Shown: positions 8,184-17,544 of the stretch, in pieces
How positions within the stretch are numbered: the stretch's first letter is position 1
How the letters are laid out: each line of letters opens with the position of its first letter
Source: Candidatus Gastranaerophilales bacterium
Lineage (GTDB): Bacteria > Cyanobacteriota > Vampirovibrionia > Gastranaerophilales > Gastranaerophilaceae
Direction: 5' to 3'
Assembly (NCBI GenBank): GCA_947630045.1
Contig: CANRGC010000001.1
Span: 62,001-126,000, forward strand
DNA: 64,000 nucleotides
Notes under the pieces: model-generated
The model's database searches: none
What the model saw: the letters and a program-made list of their open reading frames with translations, nothing else
Told to the model about the DNA's origin: nothing
Position numbers and translations under genes: made by a program

Positions 8184-9324
8184 TTTTTACAAAAATAAGT
8201 TATCGGAACTTGAAAAAAGAAGCTCCAAAAGAGAAATTAAAGACATTTCGCAAGACGGCAAATTCCTTTTCTATAATGGGCAAAGGCTTTTAAACCTTTC
8301 TTCCAACGATTACCTCGCAATAAGCACCGATAACAATATTAAAGACAATTTTTTAAGCCAATATAAGGGCAAAATTCAAAACCCCTCGGCAAGGCTTTTA
8401 TCAGGCACCAATAAGGTTTTTTTAGAGCTTGAAAAACTTATTTGCACTCTTTTTATCAGAGATAGCGCTTTACTTTTTAATTCGGGCTATCACGCAAATG
8501 TGGGAATTTATTCAAGCCTTTTGACAAAAGACGACGTCGTATTTACCGACAAATTAAATCATGCAAGTATTATTGACGGAATAAGATTATCAGGCGCAAA
8601 GCTCATTCCCTTTAAACACCTCGACTATGAAGATTTGGAAGAAAAATTAAAGAAATACAGAAATGAATTTAAAAATTCCGTTATATCAAGCGAAACTCTT
8701 TTTAGTATGGACGGCGACTTTTCGGATGTAGAAAGGCTTTGTAAATTAAAAGAAAAGTATAGTTCGCTTTTAATTTTAGACGAAGCGCACGCTTTCGGAG
8801 TTTTTGGGGGCGGGTCAGGCTATGCAAAAGAAGTTTATAAAAAAGAAAACGCCGATATAATTATGGGCACTTTTGGAAAAGCAATAGGTTCATACGGCGC
8901 ATTTGCAACGGGAAACAAGGTTTTAATCGACTATCTGACAAATTTTGCACGCTCATTTATTTTTTCAACCACTCTGCCCGAAATTTCCGTGTCATTTACA
9001 AAGTATGTCATTGAAAATTACATTTTAGGGGGTCATCTTCAAAAAAATCTTTTTGAGATTACAAAATATACTCACGAAAAATTTAAAGGCTTCAAAATTT
9101 TGGGCGATAGCTATATCGTTCCTTTGGTTTTGGGTGAAAACAAAAAAGCGGTTGATTTTTCAAAAGAGCTTATAAATTCGGGTTTTTATATTCTTCCGAT
9201 AAGATATCCTACCGTCAAAAAAAATGAGGCAAGAATAAGAATTTCGCTTCATTCAAAGATTGAAAAAAATGAAGTCGACAGGCTTTTTTGCTCTATCGAC
9301 TCCATTAAAAATAAGTTTATTTAA
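8170..9324 (+). CDS. bioF: 8-amino-7-oxononanoate synthase-like PLP enzyme
   Basis: 384 residues, alpha-oxoamine synthase family. The PLP lysine is Lys237 in GTFGKAIGSYGAF; SNDYLAIS near 41, GTNKVFLELE near 79, and DEAHAFGVFG near 204 are all family motifs. BioF condenses pimeloyl thioester with alanine in biotin synthesis. Close relatives (KBL, serine palmitoyltransferase) share these motifs, but length and the SARLLSGT segment favour BioF. No other biotin gene is in the window. The start overlaps the upstream alanine symporter by 14 bases, and the 3-prime end overlaps convergent leuS by 8 bases. Confidence 0.85.
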   Translation: MTQLDFYKNKLSELEKRSSKREIKDISQDGKFLFYNGQRLLNLSSNDYLAISTDNNIKDNFLSQYKGKIQNPSARLLSGTNKVFLELEKLICTLFIRDSALLFNSGYHANVGIYSSLLTKDDVVFTDKLNHASIIDGIRLSGAKLIPFKHLDYEDLEEKLKKYRNEFKNSVISSETLFSMDGDFSDVERLCKLKEKYSSLLILDEAHAFGVFGGGSGYAKEVYKKENADIIMGTFGKAIGSYGAFATGNKVLIDYLTNFARSFIFSTTLPEISVSFTKYVIENYILGGHLQKNLFEITKYTHEKFKGFKILGDSYIVPLVLGENKKAVDFSKELINSGFYILPIRYPTVKKNEARIRISLHSKIEKNEVDRLFCSIDSIKNKFI

Positions 9325-11779
9325 CAACCAGATTAACTATTTTATTCGGAACAACAATGGTTTTAACAATTGTCTTGCCCGAAATAAACGGCTTTGTTTT
9401 TTCCGAATTAACGGCAAGCTCGGTTAATTCTTCGTTTGTTTTTCCTGTTGTTGTTTCAATTTTATCTCTGATTTTTCCGTTAACCTGAACAACAAGGGTG
9501 ATATTGTTTTGTTCCAGTTTTGTTTCGTCGCATTTCGGCCAATCGAGATTGTGAATTGAACCGCTTCCGCCAAGAGTTTGATAAATCTCCTCAGACATAA
9601 AAACGGCAACGGGAGAAATTAATTTTAATAAAGACAAAAGCGCAAAGCTCAAAACTTCATAATTTATGTCGCTTTCATCTCTTATATATTCATAAATTGA
9701 ATTGGTAATTTCTCTGTATTTTGAAACAACGGTATTAAACTGAAACTCGTTTTCTATATCTTGAGTAATCTTTTTAATTCCGAGATTAACTTCTCTTACA
9801 AGCGCTTCATCTTTTTTGGTTAACGAAGCGGGAAGCTTATAATCAAGCTTGATTTTATCCTGATATTTTGAATAAAGTCTGTAAACACGGCACAAGAATT
9901 TGTAACAGCCTTCAACGCCCGCATCAGACCAATCAAAGTCACGTGCCGGAGGCGAATCTGAAATTATAAAAAGTCTTGCGGTATCTGCCCCGTAGGTTGC
10001 AAAAATTTCATCGGGGTCAACCGTATTTCCCTTAGATTTTGACATCTTTGAGCCGTCTTTTAAAACCATACCTTGAGTTAAAAGGTTAGAAAACGGTTCA
10101 TCAAAGTCAAGAAGTCCGATATCACGAAGGGCTTTTGTGAAAAATCTTGAATACAAAAGGTGCAAAATGGCATGTTCAATTCCGCCGACATATTGATCAA
10201 CAGGGAGCCATTTATTTACAAGTTTTTTATCAAAAGGCGCATTGTCGTTTTTGGCGTCAGCATACCTTAAATAATACCAGCTTGAACAAATAAAAGTATC
10301 CATTGTGTCGGATTCTCTTGTTGCTTTGCCCCCGCATACGGGACAGGTTGTTTCCAAAAAGGTTTTGCTTGTTAAAATGGGAGATTTGCCCTGAACGGAA
10401 AAATCAACATCCGTCGGCAATTTAACAGGCAAATCTTTATCGGGAACAGGCTGACATCCGCATTTTTCACAATATACGACAGGAATTGGAGCGCCCCAAT
10501 ATCTTTGTCTTGAAATAAGCCAATCTCTGAGCCTGAATTGAACTTTCGAATGACCAAAACCGTTTTTTTCCGCAAATTCGGTTATTTTTTTCTTGGCTTC
10601 TTCGTTATTCATGCCGTCAAATTCGCCTGAATTTACAAGGTAGCCTTCTTCTTCAAACACTTTGTTCGGGTCATATCCCTCGTTATTTATAACTTGAATA
10701 ATAGGAAGGTTATATTTTTTTGCAAAATCAAAGTCACGGCTGTCATGAGCCGGAACAGCCATTACAGCGCCCGTTCCGTAGTCGGCAATTGCATAATCTG
10801 CCACCCATATCGGACAAACACGCCCTGTAAAGGGATTTATAATATGCGTTCCCAGAGGAACTCCGGTTTTAACCCTTTCGGTTGAAAGCCTGTCGATTTC
10901 AGACATTCTTTTTGCATTTTCTCTGTAAGCTTCAACTTTTTCCTTATTTTCAGGTGTTGTAAGCTTTTCAATATCTTTATATTCAGGCGCAACAACAAGA
11001 TATGTTATACCGTATGAAGTATCAGGTCTTGTTGTAAAAACAGGGATTTCAAGATTTTCGTTTTCTTTTACTTTGAATTTTAAAATTGTGCCGTATGACT
11101 TTCCTATCCAATTTGCCTGCATGGTTTTGACGTTATCGCCCCAGCCGGTCAATTTTTCAAGGTCATCAAGCAAAACTTCGGCATAGTCTGTTATTTTCAA
11201 AAACCACTGTTGAAGATTTTTCTTTGTAACCGTTGAATCGCATCTCCAACATTTGCCATCTATAACCTGTTCGTTTGCAAGAACGGTTGCGCATTCTTCG
11301 CACCAGTTAACCGGCGCTTCTTTCTTATATGCCAGTCCTTTTTTATAAAGTTGTATAAAGAGCCATTGAGTCCACTTGTAATATTCTTCTTTGCATGTGG
11401 CGACTTCTCTGTCCCAGTCGACTGAAAGCCCCAGCATTTTAAGCTGTTTTTTCATATAGTCAATGTTGTCAAGCGTCCAAGTTTTGGGGTTTGCGCCATG
11501 CTGAATAGCTGCATTTTCCGCAGGCATGCCGAAACTATCCCAGCCCATGGGGTGCAAAACGTTATATCCGTTAGCTTTTTTAAATCTTGCAATAACGTCC
11601 GTAATCGTATAGTTTCTGACATGACCCATATGAAGTTTGCCCGAGGGGTAAGGAAACATGGAAAGAGCGTAATATTTGGGCTTATCAGACTCATTTGGCG
11701 TCTTATAAGTTTTATTTTTGTCCCAAAATTCCACCCATTTTTTCTCGATTTTCACAGGATAATATTCAGCATTTAACAT
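9317..11779 (-). CDS. leuS: Leucyl-tRNA synthetase
   Basis: 820 residues, a usual bacterial length. Class I signatures: HMGH at 50-53 and KMSKS at 578-582. HPMGWDSFGMPAENAAI follows the first motif as in all LeuRS. The inserted CP1 editing domain (about 220-400) contains the TTRPDTSYG motif, so mischarged tRNA can be hydrolysed. A zinc-ribbon-like set of CxxC pairs is visible near 160-185 (CEEC, CWRC) and near 430-480. AAAGGA precedes the ATG and TATAAT lies upstream. It ends tail to tail with bioF with an 8-base overlap. Confidence 0.97.
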   Translation of the reverse strand: MLNAEYYPVKIEKKWVEFWDKNKTYKTPNESDKPKYYALSMFPYPSGKLHMGHVRNYTITDVIARFKKANGYNVLHPMGWDSFGMPAENAAIQHGANPKTWTLDNIDYMKKQLKMLGLSVDWDREVATCKEEYYKWTQWLFIQLYKKGLAYKKEAPVNWCEECATVLANEQVIDGKCWRCDSTVTKKNLQQWFLKITDYAEVLLDDLEKLTGWGDNVKTMQANWIGKSYGTILKFKVKENENLEIPVFTTRPDTSYGITYLVVAPEYKDIEKLTTPENKEKVEAYRENAKRMSEIDRLSTERVKTGVPLGTHIINPFTGRVCPIWVADYAIADYGTGAVMAVPAHDSRDFDFAKKYNLPIIQVINNEGYDPNKVFEEEGYLVNSGEFDGMNNEEAKKKITEFAEKNGFGHSKVQFRLRDWLISRQRYWGAPIPVVYCEKCGCQPVPDKDLPVKLPTDVDFSVQGKSPILTSKTFLETTCPVCGGKATRESDTMDTFICSSWYYLRYADAKNDNAPFDKKLVNKWLPVDQYVGGIEHAILHLLYSRFFTKALRDIGLLDFDEPFSNLLTQGMVLKDGSKMSKSKGNTVDPDEIFATYGADTARLFIISDSPPARDFDWSDAGVEGCYKFLCRVYRLYSKYQDKIKLDYKLPASLTKKDEALVREVNLGIKKITQDIENEFQFNTVVSKYREITNSIYEYIRDESDINYEVLSFALLSLLKLISPVAVFMSEEIYQTLGGSGSIHNLDWPKCDETKLEQNNITLVVQVNGKIRDKIETTTGKTNEELTELAVNSEKTKPFISGKTIVKTIVVPNKIVNLVVK

Positions 11780-11873
11780 ATAAATTCCTTTAATATCGTT
11801 TGACTTGAATATTATATCGCAAAAAAATTAAATAATTAAAGTGGAATTTAGATTTTATTGAAGTTTGTATTGC

Positions 11874-13487
11874 TTATTTAGCCTTCTTTTTTCTGTTATG
11901 AACGGCTCTTATCAAGCCTTTAAAAAGCGGGTGCGCTTCTTCGGGGCGAGATTTAAATTCCGGATGAAATTGACATGCAACATGCCAGTCATTTTGAGGA
12001 TATTCGACAATTTCCGCCAAAAGACCGTCGGGCGAAGACCCTGAAATTAAAAGCCCTTTTTCTTCAATAAGCTTTTTATATTCATTGTTAACTTCATATC
12101 TGTGTCTGTGACGTTCTTCAATGTTTTTCTTTCCGTAAGCCTTATAAGCTTTTGAACCTTCTTTTAAAACGCAAGGATAACTTCCGAGCCTCATTGTGCC
12201 GCCATAGCCCGCAACATCTTTTTGTTCGGTCATAAGGTCAATAACGGGGGTTTTTGTGTGTTCAACAAACTCGGTTGAATTTGCATCTTTTAAACCTGCA
12301 ACATTTCTTGCAAACTCAATAACCGCTGTTTGAAGCCCGAGGCAAAGCCCTAAAAACGGAAGGTTGTTTTCTCTTGCGTATCTTATGCAATTCAATTTAC
12401 CCTCAATTCCACGAACCCCGAAACCTCCGGGGACAACGAGAGCATCTACATCTTTGAGCATTTCCGCAGTCTTTTCCATATCGGTAGCATTATCGCTTGC
12501 AAGCCATTTGATGTTAATTTTGTAGTCATATTCAAACCCTGCGTGTTTAAGAGCCTCAACAACGGAAATATAGGCGTCGTTCAAATCGGTATATTTGCCG
12601 GCAAGAGCAATTGTAACTTCGCTTTTCGGGTGTTTAATTTTATCAACCATTTTTTCCCAAGTGGCAAGGTTGGGCGCCTTATCTTTTACATTTAAAAGTT
12701 TAAGGGCAATTCCGGCCATATTTTGCGCTTCAAGCGCAAGAGGAACTTCGTAAATGGACTTCATGTCTTTACATTCAATAACACAATCTTTTTGAACCGA
12801 ACAGAAAAGCGCAATTTTTTCTTTTTCATTTTTGCTTATCGGAACTGCGGTTCTGCAAACAAGCATTTCGGGCTGAATTCCATAACTTCTTAAAACATAG
12901 ACCGAGTGTTGAGAGGGCTTTGTCTTAAGTTCGCCGGAAGTTTGAAGGTATGGAAGCAAAGTAACATGAACCGAAATAGAGTTTCCTATTCCTTCTTCAA
13001 GCCTGAATTGTCTTATGGCTTCAATAAACGGCAAGCTTTCAATGTCACCAATAGTTCCGCCGATTTCCGCAATAAGAAAATCGGGCGAAAAATGTTTTGT
13101 TGCCATTTGAATTCTTGCTTTGATTTCGTTTGTAATGTGGGGAATGACTTGAACTGTTGCGCCCAAATATTCTCCCTTTCTTTCTTTTGAAATAACGGTT
13201 TGATAAACGGAACCCGAGGTGACGTTATTTAACTGGTGGAGAGAAGTGTTTGTAAATCTTTCATAATGTCCGAGGTCAAGGTCGGTTTCCGCACCGTCAT
13301 CCGTTACAAAAACTTCGCCGTGCTGAAACGGGCTCATTGTTCCCGGATCAACATTTATATAAGGGTCAAACTTTTGAATGGCAACACTAAAGCCTCTTGC
13401 CCTTAAAAGTTTTCCGAGGCTTGCCGCCACAATTCCCTTTCCGAGAGAACTTACAACACCGCCTGTAACGAAAATATACTTTGTCAT
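11874..13487 (-). CDS. pyrG: CTP synthase
   Basis: 537 residues. It makes CTP from UTP, ATP and glutamine. The N-terminal synthase domain shows GGVVSSLGKGIVAASLG (P-loop type), and the C-terminal glutaminase has the nucleophile Cys382 in LGLCLGLQ with His-Pro-Glu in CQFHPEFKSRP. Length and motifs match E. coli PyrG (Cys379). An AAGG-type SD precedes the ATG. gatC lies 41 bases upstream in the same direction but a terminator separates the two, so pyrG may have its own promoter or rely on read-through. Confidence 0.97.
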   Translation of the reverse strand: MTKYIFVTGGVVSSLGKGIVAASLGKLLRARGFSVAIQKFDPYINVDPGTMSPFQHGEVFVTDDGAETDLDLGHYERFTNTSLHQLNNVTSGSVYQTVISKERKGEYLGATVQVIPHITNEIKARIQMATKHFSPDFLIAEIGGTIGDIESLPFIEAIRQFRLEEGIGNSISVHVTLLPYLQTSGELKTKPSQHSVYVLRSYGIQPEMLVCRTAVPISKNEKEKIALFCSVQKDCVIECKDMKSIYEVPLALEAQNMAGIALKLLNVKDKAPNLATWEKMVDKIKHPKSEVTIALAGKYTDLNDAYISVVEALKHAGFEYDYKINIKWLASDNATDMEKTAEMLKDVDALVVPGGFGVRGIEGKLNCIRYARENNLPFLGLCLGLQTAVIEFARNVAGLKDANSTEFVEHTKTPVIDLMTEQKDVAGYGGTMRLGSYPCVLKEGSKAYKAYGKKNIEERHRHRYEVNNEYKKLIEEKGLLISGSSPDGLLAEIVEYPQNDWHVACQFHPEFKSRPEEAHPLFKGLIRAVHNRKKKAK

Positions 13488-13513
13488 ACCTTGTTTATCC
13501 TTAAATATCCTAT

Positions 13514-13549
13514 AAAAAAGTCCCCAAATCAGTTGATTTTAGGGACTTT
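13514..13549 (-). terminator. Rho-independent terminator overlapping the gatC 3-prime end
   Basis: On the minus strand AAAGTCCC and GGGACTTT form the base of a hairpin whose inner part (AAATCA, TGATTT) pairs further, followed by a run of six T. The stop codon of gatC (13529-13531) lies inside the stem-loop, and the first arm encodes the last codons. Confidence 0.8.
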
Positions 13550-13810
13550 AAAATAATCTTGTTCAACTTCGGGAGCATTCGCCATTAATTCTTCTCTTGA
13601 AAGTTCAGAGGTCACGACATCTTCTCTCATAACGTTGGAGAAATCAATCGGATGATTCATAGGCTCAACCCCCGTGGTATCAACCTCGTTTAACTGTTCC
13701 ATATACATTAATATGTCGCCAAGCTGTTTTGAAAATTTAATCTTTTCTTCTTCCGTAAGTTCAAGCCTTGCAAGCTTTGCAACATGTGAAACATCATCAA
13801 TACTAATCAT
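13529..13810 (-). CDS. gatC: Asp-tRNA(Asn)/Glu-tRNA(Gln) amidotransferase subunit C
   Basis: 93 residues, normal for GatC. It is the small structural subunit that holds GatA and GatB together in the transamidation of Glu-tRNA(Gln) or Asp-tRNA(Asn). VSHVAKLARLELTEEEKIKFSKQL at 8-31 is the family signature; MNHPIDFSNVMREDVV near 66 matches the GatC segment that wraps around GatA. gatA and gatB are not in the window. An AAGGA SD and TATTAT-like box lie upstream. Confidence 0.95.
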   Translation of the reverse strand: MISIDDVSHVAKLARLELTEEEKIKFSKQLGDILMYMEQLNEVDTTGVEPMNHPIDFSNVMREDVVTSELSREELMANAPEVEQDYFKVPKIN

Positions 13811-13869
13811 TTTTTTATTCCTTACTGTTTAGATAATAATACAAGAAAAAAAGAAGAGATGTAAAGTGT

Positions 13870-13898
13870 TTGTAAAAAAAATAAAGTTTAAATATAAT
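13870..13898 (+). promoter_or_regulatory. Sigma-70-type promoter, leaderless
   Basis: TTGTAA (13870-13875), a 17-base spacer and a perfect TATAAT (13893-13898). The ATG at 13906 begins seven bases after the -10 and has no SD, so the mRNA probably begins at or next to the start codon. Confidence 0.6.
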
Positions 13899-13905
13899 AA
13901 TTTAC

Positions 13906-14562
13906 ATGGAAAAATCTAATATTTTAATAGTTGAAGACCACGCACTTACACGCTTTGCCCTTTTAACCTCTCTAAAAGACGAAGATTTTACGGGGGAAAT
14001 TTTTGAAGCGGAAAATGCCAATCAGGCGTATAAAATTTTGGATGAAAACAAAATTGATATTGTCCTTATGGACTTGGGGCTTCCCGTAATAGACGGGGTT
14101 GAGGCTTCATGTTTTATCAGAAAAAAATACCCCGATATAAAAATTATTGTAATAACCTCTCACAACGAAGAAAAAGAGGTGGAAGGCTGTTTAAAAGCCG
14201 GAATTAACGCATATTGTTCCAAAGATATAGAGCCAAACAAGTTGATTTCGCTTATTAAAGATGTTTTAGACGGCGCAATGTGGTTTGACCCTTCCGTTTC
14301 AGAGGTAATTTTACAAAAAACGGCGGGCTTAAAATTTGAAAAAAATGAAGAAACTCAAAATAAATATAATCTGACAACAAAAGAATTAAAGGTTTTATCT
14401 TTGCTTGTAGAGGGCAATTCCAACCTTGAAATTGCCAAAAAAATGAAAATTTCAATCAACACAACAAAAGTGCATATGTGCGCAATTTTACAGAAGCTTT
14501 CGGTGGACGACAGAACTCAAGCGGCAATTAAGGCGCTCAGGGAAAATTTAATAAATGGATGA
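13906..14562 (+). CDS. NarL/FixJ-type response regulator
   Basis: 218 residues. Receiver domain at 1-125 with acidic Glu10-Asp11, phospho-acceptor Asp56 (VLMDLGLP), Thr84 and Lys106, so phosphorylation should work. The C-terminal LuxR-type helix-turn-helix (about 150-215) reads LTTKELKVLSLLVEGNSNLEIA, then ISINTTKVHMCAILQKL. No histidine kinase is adjacent. The following regulator overlaps it by 8 bases, so both are made from one message. The gene has a strong promoter but no SD, suggesting leaderless translation. Confidence 0.92.
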   Translation: MEKSNILIVEDHALTRFALLTSLKDEDFTGEIFEAENANQAYKILDENKIDIVLMDLGLPVIDGVEASCFIRKKYPDIKIIVITSHNEEKEVEGCLKAGINAYCSKDIEPNKLISLIKDVLDGAMWFDPSVSEVILQKTAGLKFEKNEETQNKYNLTTKELKVLSLLVEGNSNLEIAKKMKISINTTKVHMCAILQKLSVDDRTQAAIKALRENLING

Positions 14563-15163
14563 ACTTAAAAAAATTTTATTGATTGATGACAACCCGAACC
14601 CGACCGCTGATATGCTCACTATGTACGGGTATGAAACTTTTGTTTGCAAAGACGGAAAGTCGGGATATGAAGAATTAAACAAATCTCCCGATAAGTATGA
14701 CCTTGTCTTGCTGGATGTAATGATGCCCGTTATGGACGGGTTTGACACCTTAAAATTAATCAGAAACCACTCCGTATTGAAAAACATTCCCGTAATAATG
14801 TTAACCGCCATAGATGATGATTACAAGCAAATTTCAGGGTTAAAATCAGGGGCTGACGATTACATTACAAAACCTTTTGTTTTTCCAAACCTTCTTGCAC
14901 GAATAGAGGCACTTTTAAGAAGGTCTGTTTGGAATAAAAACGATATTAAAAAAAATGAAGCGATAAATAATCTGACGCAAAGGGAAAAAGAAATATTAAA
15001 AATGGTTGCTCTGGGGCAATCTAACGCACAAATTGCAAAGACACTTTTTATAAGAGAAATCACCGTCAAAACTCATCTTAACAACATTTACAGAAAAATT
15101 GGCGTCGAAAACAGGGTACAGGCAACAATTCTTGCAATTAATTCCGGTATAAACGAAATGTAA
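14555..15163 (+). CDS. LuxR-type response regulator
   Basis: 202 residues. Receiver with Asp11-Asp12, phospho-acceptor Asp54 (VLLDVMMPVMDGF), Thr84 and Lys106 (ITKPF); the MMPxMDG and TKPF signatures are closer to OmpR-type receivers than those of its neighbour. The output domain is LuxR-type (LTQREKEILKMVALGQSNAQIA; ITVKTHLNNIYRKIGVENR). The start overlaps the upstream regulator by 8 bases. Two coupled regulators with unlike receivers could form a two-step or cross-talking circuit; no kinase is nearby. Confidence 0.92.
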   Translation: MDELKKILLIDDNPNPTADMLTMYGYETFVCKDGKSGYEELNKSPDKYDLVLLDVMMPVMDGFDTLKLIRNHSVLKNIPVIMLTAIDDDYKQISGLKSGADDYITKPFVFPNLLARIEALLRRSVWNKNDIKKNEAINNLTQREKEILKMVALGQSNAQIAKTLFIREITVKTHLNNIYRKIGVENRVQATILAINSGINEM

Positions 15164-15232
15164 AAAGTTCTTGACCTTATATGAAAAATTTACTAGGATA
15201 ACGAAAGAAAAGGAACATTTTTGGAGAGAAAT

Positions 15233-15772
15233 ATGTCAGAGCTTTCAAAAGATAAATGGATAGATTTACTTCTTTATGACAAAGAAGGCTACGAAGTTCA
15301 TAAATCAGGTGAAGTCGGTGTTATAGATTTGTCTGAGGTTGAAATTGCTTCAAACGAAATTTCGGATGTTAATCTTGATAACATTGATTTTACAGGCTCG
15401 ACATTTGCCGAAACTCAATTTACAAACGTTAACTTTTCTAATTCTGATTTTACAAGCTGTGATTTCACTCACTGTAAGTTCGTTGAATGTGATTTTACCG
15501 GCACGGTTCTTTACGGAACGGATTTCAGCTATGCCGATGTTCACTATTGCAACTTTCAAGACGCCGACATGGCAGGCGCCATATTAAATGAAGCAAACCT
15601 TGAGGAGTCAGATTTTGCGCTTTGCGAAAACTTGCCGGCATGCAGATTTGACGAGGGAACAATTTGGCCTGATGTTGATAAATTGCCCGAAGATTTTGAT
15701 TCCACCTATAGTTATGACCTTTCGTCCTTAAAAGATGATGAAGAAGAACAAAATCAAGATTACATGTATTAA
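15233..15772 (+). CDS. Pentapeptide-repeat protein
   Basis: 179 residues from the ATG at 15233, chosen because GGAGAG lies at 15223-15228; an in-frame TTG at 15221 overlaps that SD. Residues about 38-125 hold around sixteen A(D/N)LXX-like pentapeptides (IDFTG STFAE TQFTN VNFSN SDFTS CDFTH), forming a right-handed quadrilateral beta-helix. Several units contain Cys at the outward position. The C-terminal 45 residues are acidic. There is no signal peptide, so it is probably cytosolic. Some family members mimic DNA and bind gyrase; others are structural. Function here is unknown. Confidence 0.88.
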   Translation: MSELSKDKWIDLLLYDKEGYEVHKSGEVGVIDLSEVEIASNEISDVNLDNIDFTGSTFAETQFTNVNFSNSDFTSCDFTHCKFVECDFTGTVLYGTDFSYADVHYCNFQDADMAGAILNEANLEESDFALCENLPACRFDEGTIWPDVDKLPEDFDSTYSYDLSSLKDDEEEQNQDYMY

Positions 15773-15793
15773 AATTTATGTTAGCATGTAACC

Positions 15794-16654
15794 ATGAAAA
15801 AGTTACTGTCGTTAATTATATTTTTGGGTCTGATTTCGCCCGTTTTTGCTTTTGATATAGATACATCAAGTGTGCCGGACAAGGTAAAGCTTGATGAACA
15901 GGCGAAAGAAATTAAAGGAAGCCTTTTTGTAACGGAACATGAAGAGGCGCAAATTATCGTAAACAAACAACAGGAAAAAGATGTTGAAGACCTTGAAATT
16001 ATATGGGCGGCGACGGTTAATAACAACCCGATTATTAAGTTTACCCTTGAAAAGCTTGCAATTCCCGAAGAACAAAGAAGAATACATTCCTCTTTAATGG
16101 CAAAAAGTTTGAGCGCAATTATCAGCGGGGCTTCACTTTTGCCTTCATTTTTGGGAATGAATTATATGACCCAGTCTGCCTCGTATGCTACGGCAAGACT
16201 TGCAAACAACCTTTTAAACAAGAAAAATAACAACATTCTTGCAAACGCCCCCTTAACGGATACTGAAGCAATTGAGCTTGCGGGACTGATTGAAGACCTT
16301 CAAGACGAAATTGTCATTGCATATTACTGTTATAAAGATTCTTTAATTCGCCTTAAAAATTTAAGAGAACAGATGTTAATTAAAAATAAAAACTTTAATG
16401 ACGCTCTTATAAAGGGCGATAACCTTGAAATTACGGTAAGTTCCGCAGAATGGCAATCAAAACTCATTGAAGAATACGAACTGAAACAGGAAGCAAAAAG
16501 ATATTACTTAATGCTTCAAAGGCTTGCGGGCGCAGAAGCGATTGATAAATTAAACCTCGTTGTATACGAACTAAAAACTCAAGGGGTTGAAACTTCCGAC
16601 TTAAATTTTGATAAAAAAGAATTTAAGGCAGAAATCGACGGAGGTAAAAAATGA
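15794..16654 (+). CDS. Exported helical protein, possible TolC-like hairpin
   Basis: 286 residues with a signal peptide (MKKLLSLIIFLGLISPVFA). Residues about 85-140 include a hydrophobic, small-residue stretch (SAIISGASLLPSFLGMNYM). From about 165 to 262 two long helices are separated by KGDNLEI and end in LQRLAGAEAI. That helix, GD-type turn, helix, L-x-x-(L/T)-(A/T)-G pattern resembles one half of the TolC/OEP coiled-coil repeat, but the protein is much shorter than TolC and has no clear beta-barrel strands. The next gene starts within its stop codon (ATGA overlap) and has the same architecture. Confidence 0.7.
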   Translation: MKKLLSLIIFLGLISPVFAFDIDTSSVPDKVKLDEQAKEIKGSLFVTEHEEAQIIVNKQQEKDVEDLEIIWAATVNNNPIIKFTLEKLAIPEEQRRIHSSLMAKSLSAIISGASLLPSFLGMNYMTQSASYATARLANNLLNKKNNNILANAPLTDTEAIELAGLIEDLQDEIVIAYYCYKDSLIRLKNLREQMLIKNKNFNDALIKGDNLEITVSSAEWQSKLIEEYELKQEAKRYYLMLQRLAGAEAIDKLNLVVYELKTQGVETSDLNFDKKEFKAEIDGGKK

Positions 16655-17544
16655 AAAAAAATCTTTTGCTTTCTTTATTAATTCTGTCTTTTGCTCCATG
16701 CTACGCAAACATAACTTATGACACTTTGAATATTCAGGCGCCGCCTTATTCAAGAGTCGGAACGGGAAATTCGCCCGAAGTTCAATATAAAGAGGTTAAG
16801 GCGGAAACAAAAAAAGACGAAGTTGTTGCAAAAACAATTGACAGTGAAAAAGAAAATTTAAGCCTTAAAGATTTAAATATCAAATATCTTTCAAACGAAA
16901 TAACGGACGAAATGAACGCTGATTCCGCAAAGGTTTTGTCAGATTTATCAATTTTATATAACGGCGCAATAAGAAGAAGCGAAACTATAAGATATGCAAT
17001 ATACAAGCTTTCAAACCCCGAAGAAAACAAGCCGAAAGAAGGGGCGGTTAAAAAAATATTAAAACCGATTGCAAGCTTTTCTTCAATAGCGGGAACCGCA
17101 ATGTCGGATAACCCTTACATGGCTGCGGGCGCTCTCATTGGCGGCGGGTTAATCGGCGCTATGACATCTGACGACAAGGCGATAAACTATAAATTCACAA
17201 AGGTAAATGACGCCGATATGGTTGTTTTGGTCAGAAAAATTGATGAACTTCAAAAAAAGCTTTTATTTTTGTATATGGACTATATTTCGGCAAAAGAAGT
17301 GAACAAATCTGCCGAAGATAACCTTCAAAAAAGAAAAATAATGTATGAAGAAGCTCAAAAATCAGGCTCAAGGGAACAGTTAATTATCGCTGATTCCTAT
17401 TACAGAAACGCACAGGAATATTCAATAAAAGCAAAGGCAAAATATGACCTTGCAAGAACAATATTGGAAAATCTGACAGGAAAAGAGGCTCTTGATACAA
17501 TTGAAAATGCCGATAAAAAAGAAGAAGCAACTCAAGTTATCTAA
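16651..17544 (+). CDS. Exported helical protein, paralogue-like partner with apparently truncated tail
   Basis: 297 residues with signal peptide (MKKNLLLSLLILSFAPCYA). A charged segment (about 50-90) is followed by a Gly/Ala-rich hydrophobic stretch (AAGALIGGGLIGAM, about 151-164) and a C-terminal helical hairpin (about 190-285) ending LENLTGKEAL, a layout shared with the preceding gene. Start and stop overlap (ATGA) gives translational coupling, so the two products probably form one complex. After the TAA at 17542-17544 the same frame continues for 39 sense codons of Lys/Glu-rich sequence to a TAA at 17662-17664, indicating a recent nonsense change. Function unknown. Confidence 0.7.
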   Translation: MKKNLLLSLLILSFAPCYANITYDTLNIQAPPYSRVGTGNSPEVQYKEVKAETKKDEVVAKTIDSEKENLSLKDLNIKYLSNEITDEMNADSAKVLSDLSILYNGAIRRSETIRYAIYKLSNPEENKPKEGAVKKILKPIASFSSIAGTAMSDNPYMAAGALIGGGLIGAMTSDDKAINYKFTKVNDADMVVLVRKIDELQKKLLFLYMDYISAKEVNKSAEDNLQKRKIMYEEAQKSGSREQLIIADSYYRNAQEYSIKAKAKYDLARTILENLTGKEALDTIENADKKEEATQVI

